From contig JAIWNE010000231.1 in the NCBI GenBank assembly GCA_025331445.1, positions 1-24,921 on the forward strand: 24,921 nucleotides of DNA, given 5' to 3'. Position 1 is the stretch's first letter. Every line of letters begins with the position of its first letter. The notes under the pieces are model-generated. The model saw only the letters and a program-made list of their open reading frames with translations. It was not told the DNA's origin and searched no databases. A program made the position numbers and the translations under genes. Positions 1 through 7,722 of this stretch are shown here, in pieces. Source of the stretch: Blakeslea trispora (lineage: Eukaryota > Mucoromycota > Mucoromycetes > Mucorales > Choanephoraceae).

Positions 1-147
1 TAACTTGAGCAAGGATTCAGCCAGATTCTTTTTTTTTTCTTTTTTCATGACTACATTCAGCTTATCGCTCTGTATCTTCTTGCCCCTAATATCTGTTGTT
101 CCCCCTTGTTTGTCTTTTATGGGTTCCTTGGCAAACCAGCTTTTCAT
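1..147 (-). CDS. Possible partial protein-coding exon, unknown product
   Basis: On the minus strand an ATG at 147-145 opens a frame of 49 codons that is still open at the left edge of the window. It reads MKSWFAKEPIKDK at the start, then a Gly-Thr segment, then a lysine-rich stretch (KKEKKKN at about 35-41). The frame looks coding because it has sensible mixed codons and no low-complexity character except the lysine run. Upstream in frame there are stops (TGA, TAG), so either this ATG is the start or an intron acceptor lies just inside it. A minus-strand frame at 426-241 could be an upstream exon, but I see no donor of the GTAAGT type joining them. I do not recognise the family. It could be a relic like others in this half of the window. 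Confidence 0.35.
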   Translation of the reverse strand, partial: MKSWFAKEPIKDKQGGTTDIRGKKIQSDKLNVVMKKEKKKNLAESLLKL

Positions 148-851
148 GAATCACTATACCATTATCTTGAAAAATGACACTGCATGATTGATTTCTTTAG
201 TAGGAATACTGATGCATTCGCCATATAAAATTGTTGTTGACTAATCAAATGGATGCAAGAGTAAGTGGAAAAGAAAAAAGCCGGACTTTGGACAATACTC
301 TTGAGGATTGACTGTGCTCTTGCCCTTCAACAAGCTCTTTTCTCTGAGGTTCATGTCGTCTTGATGACAAAAAGCTGCCAAAGTCTCAGGTTGAGACATC
401 TCTGCTCTTTTTTTTCTTGCTTGCATCTGTGATTTTATTTCAACTATTTATTGATGGATTTGCTTACGGACAATGTGTTGGTGAGTAAAAAAACAGCTTA
501 AAAGTAAGAGTATTTACTGCAAACAATCAATGCCAATCTCTTTCTCTTCTCGTGCTAAGAATGGGGATTTGGTCTTTTGGTATCATTAAACAAAGAAACA
601 AGATGTACATTGATACGGAACAAGAATGAATCAAGTTCGTCTATACAAGAAACAAACAAACAATCAATATACTTGCCAATGTGGTCAATCTGATTTATAT
701 CACAAAAAAAAAGAGATTGTCTTCCCTATTTTCTCTAATTGTCATAAAAGTAAATACTCTACATACAAAGGTAACAAAGCTGTTCAGTAGACTGTGAGAT
801 ATTCAAATTTATTTATTTCGAAACCAAAACCACTATGATTCTCTGCGATCC
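148..851. other. Intergenic, no gene recognised
   Basis: AT-rich sequence. It holds a minus-strand frame of 61 codons (426-241, starting MQARKKRAEMSQ) with no recognisable motif, which may be chance or an upstream exon of the partial gene at the left edge. No RNA gene or repeat stands out. Confidence 0.4.
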
Positions 852-1101
852 ACTAGCAAGTCATGCGACAAGAATCACGCCTTTGAGCTCCATCGTTTGC
901 ATGAGAAAGATGATGATGTATCCAGTTAGCTTCTTACGATACTAAAGGTCGTCTATCAAGTTATACTGGTTATGAAGAAAAGCAATTAGCTTGTGTGAAG
1001 AAGAGATTGCTGATGTCAAGAAAGTAGAGTTGCTAAAAGGCCGGTTGATATTACCTTGCTTCAGTGTCAAAGCAAGTAAAAGGGATAAGAGGAAGCACTG
1101 A
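852..1101 (+). pseudogene. Decayed coding relic, unknown family
   Basis: Three plus-strand frames each carry a coding-like stretch in succession: from 852 a frame reading TSKSCDKNHAFELHRLHEK up to a stop near 927; then a second frame reading LASYDTKGRLSSYTGYEEK; then a third reading EEEIADVKKVELLKGR and ending in TGA at 1099-1101. The order, the charged-residue composition and the hand-over between frames suggest an old gene broken by small indels. This is inference: the stretches are short and no homologue is recognised. It lies directly beside a pogo-like inverted-repeat end (1170-1190), so it may be transposon-derived. Confidence 0.25.
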
Positions 1102-1169
1102 GGAAAAAGAAACTGATATTTTGGCTGAAATAAGAAGTCAATAAACTCTCACTCAAGTAGACTACACAC

Positions 1170-1190
1170 TTGAATCGAGCGACTACTGTA
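1170..1190 (-). mobile_element. Pogo-like terminal inverted repeat, right end, with TA flank
   Basis: Read on the minus strand from 1190 this is TA then CAGTAGTCGCTCGATT and CAAG. The same end, differing at one base, occurs on the plus strand at 11267-11288. CAGT-starting ends next to TA are typical of pogo/Tigger-type Tc1-mariner elements. The element body would lie to the left of 1188. I see no convincing partner end: CAGTAGACTGTGAGAT near 785 is only loosely similar. Confidence 0.5.
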
Positions 1191-1902
1191 CCATTAAAGG
1201 AACGAACGGCTTCATCTCAGTTTTCAGTGCTAGGAAGCTATGCTTGATAGCTTCTGTGGAATTATATATATATAGCCTTTTCAACCCAGATGAGTACAAA
1301 TTAAACTGCTTGTTATTATTTTGTTTAGATGACAGCAATACTTGTTCATTCTTCACTCTTCTTCTTTTCTCGAATGCCATCTTTTAAGCTTATCTGACTT
1401 GTTGGACAAGTATCACTGTAAATTAAAGAGGAGTTTGGCTGTCACAATCAAAAATACAGGAGAGTGAATGTCGGCATGAAATAGCATGGCATCTCTTAGT
1501 TTGTTTACTTCTCAACGCCCTCTAATTTACTGATCCTATTGGTTATCACATGTTTTTTTTTTGTTTACTGATGGGATAGATACAATAGAGATGCCAGGCT
1601 CTGATTGGATGACTGGTTTTTTTTCAGTGTGTATTTGAAGTAAATAGAACGTAATGATCATTTTCTCCCTCTTTTTTTCCTCTCTCTCTTTATCAAAGTC
1701 AAATCAACTACATCTTGAAACTTTGTCACCCAGACAACCTCAAAGGCAAGTAACAAAATACTCTTCTTTAATAATGCTCTTATCTAATTTGCTTTGTCGT
1801 GTATAGCCTAAAAATCTGCAATCTACGCAAGTCTATTATTGCACCAAGAGCAAAAAAAAAAACCTTAGCTACAAAAAAGAAGAAAATGCGCGTGCCTTTC
1901 CA
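1191..1902. other. Intergenic, no gene recognised; one hairpin
   Basis: AT-rich sequence without a credible reading frame. GAAGCTAT at 1234-1241 pairs exactly with ATAGCTTC at 1247-1254 around a 5-nt loop. Bases 1660-1720 form a C+T-rich tract of the kind seen upstream of the real genes in this window, but no gene could be built downstream of it. Confidence 0.35.
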
Positions 1903-1942
1903 TCTACAAAACTACAAAACTACAAAACTACAAAACTACAAA
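1903..1942. repeat. Tandem 8-mer repeat CTACAAAA x5
   Basis: Five head-to-tail copies of CTACAAAA (the last one imperfect) are directly visible. They sit inside a frame that would encode a repetitive Thr-Lys-Leu-Gln-Asn-Tyr peptide, followed by a Leu/Ser run. I treat that frame as a by-product of the repeat. Confidence 0.85.
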
Positions 1943-2063
1943 TGCTTTCAAACTCTCTACAAGTCCTTTTTACTCGTTCTCTCTGCTCTCTCTGCTCTCT
2001 CTCTTCTTCTCTTGGTGCTTCTGCCTCTACTTCAAGCTTGATGGGGGGTAAGGACAAAGACTG

Positions 2064-2417
2064 ATGCTGCCTTTCCTGATCCTATATAAAGTGGCTTACG
2101 ACCGGAATCTAGTCCATTTTCGCGAACGACCCTCGTTTTCTAGTATTGGGACTGAAGTCGGAATGACTGAGGGCAATTACGCCGCCTGATCTGTTAACAC
2201 TATGAGCGTGTCCTGTAGGGATCTGGGCAGAGGAAGCGGGTACAGACATACTTGTACTATTCCTCGTTAGTTGACTGGTATGGGGTTGCTAAGGATTTGG
2301 GATAGTGCGAACAGAACTGAGTCTTCTTTGGCTTATTCAAAAAAAAAAAAAGTAAGCCAAGGAAGGCTTACCCTCTGCGTTCTTACCTTTCTTGTCTTGC
2401 TTTGTTGTTGGAGGTGA
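2064..2417 (+). other. GC-elevated island with TATA-like box; coding relic or ncRNA
   Basis: Bases 2100-2220 are about 50% G+C and complex, unlike the simple AT-rich flanks. One plus-strand frame runs through the whole stretch with only two stops: 2064-2189 (ATG, 41 codons, then TGA), 2190-2270 (26 codons, then TAG) and 2271-2417. TATATAAA sits at 2083-2090. Near the 3' end GTAAGCC (2352) and GGCTTAC (2366) form a short hairpin, and TTGGCTTA before the A-run can pair with TAAGCCAA after it. I compared it with SRP RNA, RNase P RNA, U1, U2, U4, U6, U3 and 5S patterns as I know them and found no match. A decayed transposon frame or a structured transcript are both possible. Confidence 0.3.
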
Positions 2418-2475
2418 CTCTATTACTAAACAACTCAAGACCTGCCTTTACTGATGCCTTGCTGGGTCCCTGCTT

Positions 2476-2523
2476 CTGTCTCTATTTCTGTCTCTATTTC
2501 TGTCTCTATTTCTGTCTCTATTT
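2476..2523. repeat. Tandem 12-mer CTGTCTCTATTT x4
   Basis: Four exact head-to-tail copies of CTGTCTCTATTT. The frame across them (Cys-Leu-Tyr-Phe repeats) is a by-product. Confidence 0.9.
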
Positions 2524-3263
2524 TTGCTTCCAACTGTGCCTATCCAACTGTATCTTAACAGTATTTACCGCATCTGAACCACCATATACCTTCTCAGATT
2601 GCTTTAAGAAGAGTTTTTTATTGTGTTTAACACTTTTTCTCTTCACATAAATAAAAAGTCTATTTTCTATCTTGTTCCACAATAATACTTGCAGACATCA
2701 CAAGTTTTTACAACTGTCTTTCTCTTTCTCTTTACAAATGACTCGAAGGACGTCAGCATTTATTTTGTGCTCTATGTTTAGCAGATAAGCCATCAAACAG
2801 TTCTTTAGGATCAAGTGAAACGCATGTTGTGGTCTTGCATCAGATGCTCTATCATCTGTCATAACATCTCTCACAGCATCCTCACATTGCTGTTTTTGCC
2901 ACACTGTTTCTGATCCTCCTCTTTCTTTTCTATAACATTTCAGAAATGGCCGTACATTGATACAGAGAAGTACAGACAAGGTTCGATCCAGATCAAAAAC
3001 ATGCAATCGAGTATACTGTATAGCGATGTTATGTTGATTAGCGCTGGATAAATACAAAATAAAATACAATAAAATAAAATAAAAGTAGATAGGCAGATAG
3101 GCAGATAGATAGATATATGCTGAACTGATATAATTGTCCCCTCGACCATCCTTCTGTTCATCCATCAATATCCTCTTCTTCTCTTTCTCTTTCGCGCAAT
3201 GCAATACAATGGGATGTTGTATTGCTCCTTGACTGGCTGCCCGTAATCCTTTCTTCTTTCTCC

Positions 3264-3341
3264 ATTTGTTTCTTTGTTTCTTTGTTTCTTTGTTTCTTTG
3301 TTTCTTTGTTTCTTTGTTTCTTTGTTTCTTTGTTTCTTTCT
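3264..3341. repeat. Tandem 8-mer TTTCTTTG array
   Basis: About nine to ten head-to-tail copies of TTTCTTTG inside copy A. The copy B counterpart (about 8285-8340) is an AAAGAAAG-rich purine tract, so both copies carry expanded purine/pyrimidine repeats at this place. Confidence 0.9.
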
Positions 3342-3463
3342 CGAGCAACCTCGATCCAATCCTTCATTCTGTAAATCAACGATCTGATACTCAACGATCT
3401 GATACTCAGCACTCTGTTGTTGCATGCTTGCTGACTAAACACACTATTCCTGCTACTGATACT

Positions 3464-3470
3464 CTGTCTA

Positions 3471-3505
<35 letters not shown>
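3464..3505. repeat. (CTGT)n microsatellite
   Basis: Near-perfect CTGT/TGTC tetranucleotide run with one CTAT interruption near its start. The complementary motif GACA is repeated at 4491-4514. Confidence 0.9.
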
Positions 3506-3506
<1 letters not shown>

Positions 3507-3644
3507 CCATACCCAAACCTCCAAAACAAAACTCCAAATTGACTAGTTGAAAGTAGATGTTGTACAGGCTAAAAGAAAGAGAAAGAGGAAAGACAAGGAG
3601 GAGAGAATCCACAGAATAGATTGCAGTCGATACCTTGGTGATTC

Positions 3645-3706
3645 TTCAACAACAACAACAGCAACAACAGCAACAACAGCAACAACAGCAGCAACAGCAA
3701 CAGCAA
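3645..3706. repeat. (CAA/CAG)n triplet repeat
   Basis: Alternating CAA and CAG triplets. Its counterpart in copy B is the (GTT)n run at 8061-8085, in the matching position and orientation. Confidence 0.9.
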
Positions 3707-3709
3707 ACT

Positions 3710-3753
3710 AACAATAAATTAACAATAAATTAACAATAAATTAACAATAAATT
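3710..3753. repeat. Tandem 11-mer AACAATAAATT x4
   Basis: Four exact head-to-tail copies of AACAATAAATT. Confidence 0.9.
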
Positions 3754-4097
3754 GAAAAATGATAGATGGAAAACGGAAAAGTCATCTCGGGCCAAAACCT
3801 GCACAGCAAAGCAACTCCAACCATATGTCTCGCTCTCATACAGTCTCGCTGTTGTCTCGGGTGAGCTCGTTGCAGCGTCGATTTGTCTTTTCTCGATAGC
3901 TCTCTGAATGACAGCTCTGTTTCTGAGTAACAACTTTCGGAATGATAACTTTCCAGGTCATAACTGCCGAGATCCATGACTACAGCAGCAACTGTCTCTC
4001 TTTATTTCATTTTCTCTTTTTTTTCGTGTGTGTGTGCTGCTTCTCAAAAGCGATTTGGTTGGAATAAATACAGTGATAATCTACGTGGTCATCTCGC

Positions 4098-4148
4098 CAA
4101 AATTAATTTTGAAGATAAAATTAGTTAAGGTGGTTGACACTCAACCAC
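4098..4148. other. Two short palindromes beside the MITE left end
   Basis: CAAAATTAATTTTG (4098-4111) is a perfect 14-nt palindrome. GTGGTTGA (4130-4137), CAC, TCAACCAC (4141-4148) is a perfect 8-bp stem with a 3-nt loop. The second ends 8 nt before the left inverted repeat of the MITE candidate. Confidence 0.6.
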
Positions 4149-4249
4149 AAACTGCGGCGTTATATACTCTAGTAATTCGTGACTTACTTCTATCTTTTAT
4201 TTTTATATTTTCTTAATAAAATAGTTGGTTAGTAATACTGGCTTCGCTT

Positions 4250-4275
4250 GAGGGGGAGGGACGACCCTCCCCCTC
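4250..4275. other. GC-rich hairpin 1, 11-bp stem, ACGA loop
   Basis: GAGGGGGAGGG (4250-4260), ACGA, CCCTCCCCCTC (4265-4275) is a perfect 11-bp inverted repeat. A second C-rich run follows at once (CCCCCTCCC, 4280-4288) and could compete for the G-rich arm. The second hairpin at 4337-4362 has the same core. Confidence 0.8.
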
Positions 4276-4336
4276 GAACCCCCTCCCAGCTGGCTAAGGC
4301 TCACTCAACTGATCCTGGTCAGTGCTGCCTGTGCGC

Positions 4337-4362
4337 ATGGGGGAGGGACGACCCTCCCCCAT
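4337..4362. other. GC-rich hairpin 2, 11-bp stem, ACGA loop
   Basis: ATGGGGGAGGG (4337-4347), ACGA, CCCTCCCCCAT (4352-4362). Compared with hairpin 1, the two outermost base pairs are changed on both sides (GA/TC against AT/AT), so pairing is kept. A C-rich run follows as in hairpin 1. Confidence 0.8.
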
Positions 4363-4490
4363 ACCCCCTCCCGTCTGTTTTGATGCTCGTAATCTGTTGT
4401 TGTTTAAAGCTCATTATCCGTGTATGAATCAGTTTTTTTTCCTCTCAATATTTTTTTGTTTATTTTATATTTCAAACACCGAAAAATGGG

Positions 4491-4514
4491 ATAGACAGAC
4501 AGACAGACAGACAA
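4491..4514. repeat. (GACA)n microsatellite
   Basis: GACA repeated about five to six times inside the MITE candidate. Confidence 0.85.
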
Positions 4515-4556
4515 AACGTTTCCAAAAGGCGTTTTTCAAACTCAGTAGAGTATATA

Positions 4557-4640
4557 ACGCCTAATAAAAATCCTAAAGAATTTCCAACGCCTAAAAAAAA
4601 AAATCAACGCCTAAAAAAAAAATCAACGCCTAAAAAAACA
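4557..4640. repeat. Tandem CAACGCCTA + A-run units of about 19 nt
   Basis: Three units of CAACGCCTAAAAAAAAAAAT type start at 4585, 4605 and 4624, with a degenerate first unit at 4556. AACGCC also forms the outer edge of the right inverted end at 4546-4561, so the array may have grown by duplication of the element's end. Confidence 0.75.
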
Positions 4641-4950
4641 CATTGTGGCCTGAAAAAATTCAACGAATAACATTCGCCTAAAATCTTTCGGAGACACGTC
4701 AGTTACACCCAAATCTTTTTTTGGCTTATCTGTTAGACAAGGCGCCTCCCCCCGCTTCTTTTTTCTTCTTTAGTGTGTTCTGTGCAACTGTGTTAGTTTT
4801 ATTGTTGCTTCTGTTGCTAAGATGGTCACAGGCATACTCGGATAGGTTTATGTGTAGTAGTGTACATCTGTTTAGCTGTTGTTCTAGTCTGATGCTCGGA
4901 AGTCGCTACCCCTTGCAGGACGGCCAACGTACGCTAAACAATGTGCACGC

Positions 4951-4966
4951 GGCTATATATAACGCC
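4951..4966. repeat. Solo copy of the MITE-like end
   Basis: GGCTATATATAACGCC contains the 11-nt TATATAACGCC of the right end at 4551-4561. It sits outside the 4156-4561 pair. Confidence 0.45.
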
Positions 4967-5038
4967 TATTCTTCCACTGCAGACAATGTAAATAAGAGAA
5001 GCAACAGCAATAGAATAGAATAGGGATCTGAGGCAAAC

Positions 5039-5379
5039 GGTATACTATTTCATATATGTATATACACGTATATATATATATAAAAAGACTATTGACCAGG
5101 GACAATAGTCAAGCAGTGGGATGATGTGGACATCTCATTAGCTAACAGCATGCAAAACTAAGGGAGACGCAAACATACGTAACATACATACAAAAGACTT
5201 CAACTGTCGGGTCAGGTTGTTGTCGTAGCATGCAGAGTCAGAAGCTTGAGCAACTTCTGACCAGTATTTGTCCAAGAGGCATTTACTAGAAAAAGAGTAG
5301 TATACCGTCTTGTATATTCATCGACATATGTTTATATGAGAGAACAGATCTGGGGCAAAAAAAAAAGGAATTGAAAAAG
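5039..5379 (+). repeat. Tandem duplication, unit 1 (341 bp)
   Basis: GGTATACTA... to ...AATTGAAAAAG recurs at 5462-5796. The first third has diverged; from about 5189 the two units are almost identical (one substitution and one single-base indel seen in about 190 nt). The unit begins with a TA-rich stretch ending TATATAAAAAG, has a hairpin (GACTATT 5087 / AATAGTC 5105), a GTCGGGTCAGG block, and the 25-nt hairpin at 5237-5261. There is no reading frame of interest. The plus orientation is chosen from the TATA-like start and is a guess. Confidence 0.85.
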
Positions 5380-5902
5380 TCATAAGCGTGGTGAACTTTT
5401 GGTAAGTTAGAAGAGTGACGAACTTCTGGAAAGTTAGAAGAGTGGTGACCTTCTAACTAAAGGTATACTACTATAAACATACATATATATATATATACGT
5501 ACGCATATATAAAGACTGTTGGGTGCAAACAATAGTCAAGCAGTGGGATGAACCATCGCATCTCATTAGCTAAAAGCATGCAAAACAAAAGGAACGCAAA
5601 CTTATACAAAAGACTTCAACTGTCGGGTCAGGTTGTTGTCGTAGCATGCAGAGTCAGAAGCTTGAGCAACTTCTGGCCAAGTATTTGTCCAAGAGGCATT
5701 TACTAGAAAAAGAGTAGTATACCGTCTTGTATATTCATCGACATATGTTTATATGAGAGAACAGATCTGGGGCAAAAAAAAAAGGAATTGAAAAAGAAGA
5801 GGCAGAAGCAGAAGAAGATGGATCTGGGGGATCGGTCTAAGGGCAAACAAGTTGGAAGAGTCATGAACTTTCAACTAGTTAGAAGCGTCATGAACTTCTA
5901 AC
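5237..5902. repeat. Family of seven 25-nt hairpins (8-bp arms, 9-nt loop)
   Basis: Copies: 5237-5261, 5379-5403, 5406-5430, 5433-5457, 5653-5677, 5851-5875, 5878-5902. The pattern is GTYAGAAG, nine bases mostly ending GAA, CTTCTRAC. Copies at 5237, 5433 and 5878 have perfect 8-bp stems. Copies at 5653 and 5851 each have one G-T wobble. The copy at 5406 pairs at seven of eight positions and the copy at 5379 is degenerate. Three copies are arrayed at 26-28 nt spacing after duplication unit 1 and two after unit 2; one lies inside each unit. Confidence 0.8.
5462..5796 (+). repeat. Tandem duplication, unit 2 (335 bp)
   Basis: Second copy of the unit at 5039-5379, 82 bp downstream of it. Differences in the two hairpins keep pairing through G-T wobbles: GACTATT becomes GACTGTT opposite an unchanged AATAGTC, and CTTCTGAC becomes CTTCTGGC opposite an unchanged GTCAGAAG. 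This unit ends in a purine-rich stretch (GAAGAGGCAGAAGCAGAAG) that unit 1 lacks. Confidence 0.85.
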
Positions 5903-6033
5903 AGACACCTGTCTTTTCGAAGCAGTTGTCTTTCTTCTTTTTCTTCTTCTCTTCTTCTTTTTTTTTATTATTTCTGAAAAAACTTATGTGGTGCGTAGAC
6001 TGCTGATCGCTACGTCTCACTTGTCATTCAGAA

Positions 6034-6124
6034 TCGAAAGTGATGATCTGTCCAAGGCATTGCGGGTGTTTACATCGGTTTGGTCAAACTAATCGGTGCC
6101 TTGGTTTCGTACTGAGGTTTTCGG
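6034..6124 (+). ncRNA. Candidate box C/D snoRNA-like segment 1
   Basis: GTGATGA (6040-6046) matches box C (RUGAUGA) and CTGA (6112-6115) matches box D. Flanking TCGAAA (6034-6039) and TTTCGG (6119-6124) form a 6-bp terminal stem with one wobble. The segment is related to 6527-6598 (shared GTGATGATCTG..CAAGGCATT and ...CATCGG). Against a snoRNA reading, CCAAGGCA (6052) and TGCCTTGG (6097) form a perfect internal 8-bp stem that would hide the guide region. No rRNA target was identified. Confidence 0.3.
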
Positions 6125-6133
6125 GCTGAGGGT

Positions 6134-6153
6134 CATACATATATATATGTATG
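6134..6153. other. 20-nt perfect palindrome, TA-rich
   Basis: CATACATATA followed by TATATGTATG. It is probably simple-sequence in origin. Confidence 0.7.
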
Positions 6154-6526
6154 TATGTATAAAACTGTTGTTGGTGGTTTTGGCTTGCTCTAGTTCTCTG
6201 GAGTTGGCTTGACCAGCTGCGTTTAGGATGATGGTCGACGGACTTGTTTTTTAGACAAGGCAGCCAGCAGCCGTGTGTGCATTATCGCGTATGTGTTTAC
6301 TTGGACTCCAAGCTAGATATATGCGTGTGCGTGTGTACACGTTAAACTCGATGAAGGCAAAGAAAAAAAAAGTTGTGTAGTTGTACGTCTCTGTGTAAGC
6401 GTTTGTGTGCGTGTGTGTGTGAGACTACAGGTGCATGACTTTCTTTTTTTTTTTTGCTGATTCACCAGCTAGCTGCCTGTTTGATAGTGGGTTAAGCTTC
6501 ATATAAGGTCTAAAGTACAAGTTAAT

Positions 6527-6598
6527 ATGGGAAGTGATGATCTGCACAAGGCATTACGAACCTTCTCATCGGTGATGCTAAGCACACTGATGTCTCAT
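6527..6598 (+). ncRNA. Candidate box C/D snoRNA-like segment 2
   Basis: GTGATGA (6534-6540) as box C, GTGATGC (6572-6578) as a possible box C', CTGA (6587-6590) as box D, and a terminal stem ATGGGA (6527-6532) with TCTCAT (6593-6598) including one G-T pair. At 72 nt it is of normal size for a C/D snoRNA. It shares its first half with 6034-6124. No clear box D' and no target site could be assigned by eye. Confidence 0.35.
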
Positions 6599-6661
6599 GG
6601 CTAGTTTCCTGCCTTACGGATTCTTTGGTTGTATGAGCTGACGAGCTGGCGACTGGCACAT

Positions 6662-6679
6662 CAAATGCAGCTGCATTTG
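6662..6679. other. 18-nt perfect palindrome CAAATGCAG/CTGCATTTG
   Basis: This palindrome is not low-complexity, so it is less likely to arise by slippage. It could be a protein-binding site or an inverted-repeat remnant; no nearby gene supports either reading. Confidence 0.6.
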
Positions 6680-7266
6680 GATATGTTGTATAAGTAGGTT
6701 CTCAGCAGTAACAAAAGAGACAAAGTACGACTAAGACTCAACTTTTATTGTTTTGTCCGGATTAAGTTCAAAGTAAATTGAATGAGCTTTCTAACTAGTC
6801 AAGAATCTATCTCTATTTATACTATTCTATTGATGATGGAAAGTGACTTGGTCTTTGATGCACAATGTCTATCTTCGTTACACCTTATCTTATCTACCAA
6901 TGAACAACTATTTATAGCAGGCCAACTTTTATGACTTCTTGCATTGAGACATAAATAATTAAGCAGTGACATCTTCATAGTTCTACAAGACTTGAGATAT
7001 TAATATCACCATCATTATCATATGACATCTTGTAACTATTGTGAGTCTAGATATTCTATTTGTTAATCCTGCAATGATAGCAGTGACATTTGGTTGTCAG
7101 GCTAGACACTCAACTCTATAGCTCGGTTACAAATGGCTGTGTAATACGTCTCTTTATTTGGTAGTTTATGATCTGAGTCTAGACAGAGGTTACATGTCAA
7201 CTATTGTGTTGTTCGATACATCGTTCGATACAACAGGATACACACAAAACACATTTTTATTAGCAA
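6680..7266. other. Intergenic, nothing recognised
   Basis: AT-rich sequence without a coding frame or repeat array that I can support. Confidence 0.4.
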
Positions 7267-7455
7267 TGAAAAGAGGATGGAAAAAGGACGAGAAAAAGGA
7301 TGAAAAGAGGATAAAAGAAGGATAACAAAGAAAAGGATGGAAAAAAGGATGAAGAAAAAGGATGAAGAAAAAGGATGAAGAAAAAGGATAAAGAAAGGAT
7401 GAAAAAAGGATAACAAAGAAAAGGATGGACAAAGGATAACAAAGAAAACGAAAGA
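7267..7455. repeat. Purine-rich minisatellite, GATGAAGAAAAAG-type units
   Basis: The plus strand is almost entirely A+G, with repeated AAAGGATG(AAG) words and ATAACAAAGAAAAGGATGG repeated near 7320 and 7408. Minus-strand frames across it give Phe/Leu/Ser-rich artefacts. Confidence 0.8.
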
Positions 7456-7680
7456 AAATGGAAGCAAACGGATGAAATAGAGAACGAAAAAGAGCCTCGG
7501 TTCAGTCATTGCTCTATCTAAGGGTAGCCAAGGAAATCTTAAGAATCTCACTCTTAAACAGAGAATATCCTAAAATCGAGGATATCCTTAAGAAAACTTA
7601 GTTTAGTGTAACCCATCTGCGTACAGATTTGAGGAATTCCATTTCGGATTCTTTGGTTTTTATTTTTCCATTTCTATTTT

Positions 7681-7722
7681 TATTTTATTTTGTTTTATTT
7701 TGTTTTATTTTGTTTTATTTTT
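7681..7722. repeat. Tandem 10-mer TGTTTTATTT array
   Basis: About four head-to-tail copies of TGTTTTATTT. Confidence 0.85.

Larger units (their letters stand above)
2700..4020 (-). pseudogene. Copy A of a diverged inverted duplicate; decayed coding unit
   Basis: Read on the minus strand from about 4020 to 2700, this segment is homologous along its length to the plus strand at 7660-8930 (copy B). Shared blocks include a CAG/GTT triplet repeat followed by a TCACCAAG...CAATCTATTC block (A 3616-3645; B 8092-8120), a block around CAGAATG...GATTG...CGAG.TTGCTC (A 3345-3375; B 8256-8285), a GAGAAAGAGAAAGAGGATATTGATG-like block (A near 3165-3195; B near 8470-8495), and GTGTGGCAAA...ATGTGAGGAT (A near 2885-2910; B 8764-8790). 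In copy A the 3' part is open on the minus strand, with RLHVFDLDRTLSVLL, then VWQKQQCEDAVRDV, then LRVICKEKEKD. Copy B keeps the same words with stops between them. No family is recognised. Several microsatellites interrupt it. Confidence 0.45.
4156..4561. mobile_element. MITE-like element with 16-bp identical inverted ends
   Basis: GGCGTTATATACTCTA at 4156-4171 is repeated exactly in inverted orientation at 4546-4561. The 406-bp interior has no coding capacity but holds two GC-rich hairpins and a GACA microsatellite. A further inverted-end-like copy lies at 4951-4966, and AACGCC-containing tandem repeats follow the right end, so the true outer boundary may be wider. I see no clear target-site duplication. 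The type (short, non-coding, inverted ends) fits a non-autonomous DNA transposon. Confidence 0.5.

Noticed and set aside
785..1188. A complete pogo-like MITE from 785 to 1188
   Set aside because: The left sequence CAGTAGACTGTGAGAT matches the right end only at CAGTAG and loosely afterwards, which is not enough for a paired end.
2975..2995. GGTTCGATCC, resembling a tRNA T-loop
   Set aside because: The flanking bases do not form a T-stem, and no acceptor, D or anticodon arms fit. It lies in the frame shared with copy B.
2698..3529. Long minus-strand frames (up to 216 codons) rich in KETKKQRN
   Set aside because: The repeat part is produced by the TTTCTTTG array in three frames. Only the downstream part, related to copy B, was kept, as a decayed unit.
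7190..7551. Overlapping minus-strand frames rich in Phe, Ser and Leu
   Set aside because: Artefacts of the purine-rich minisatellite; no motif and the same character in all frames.
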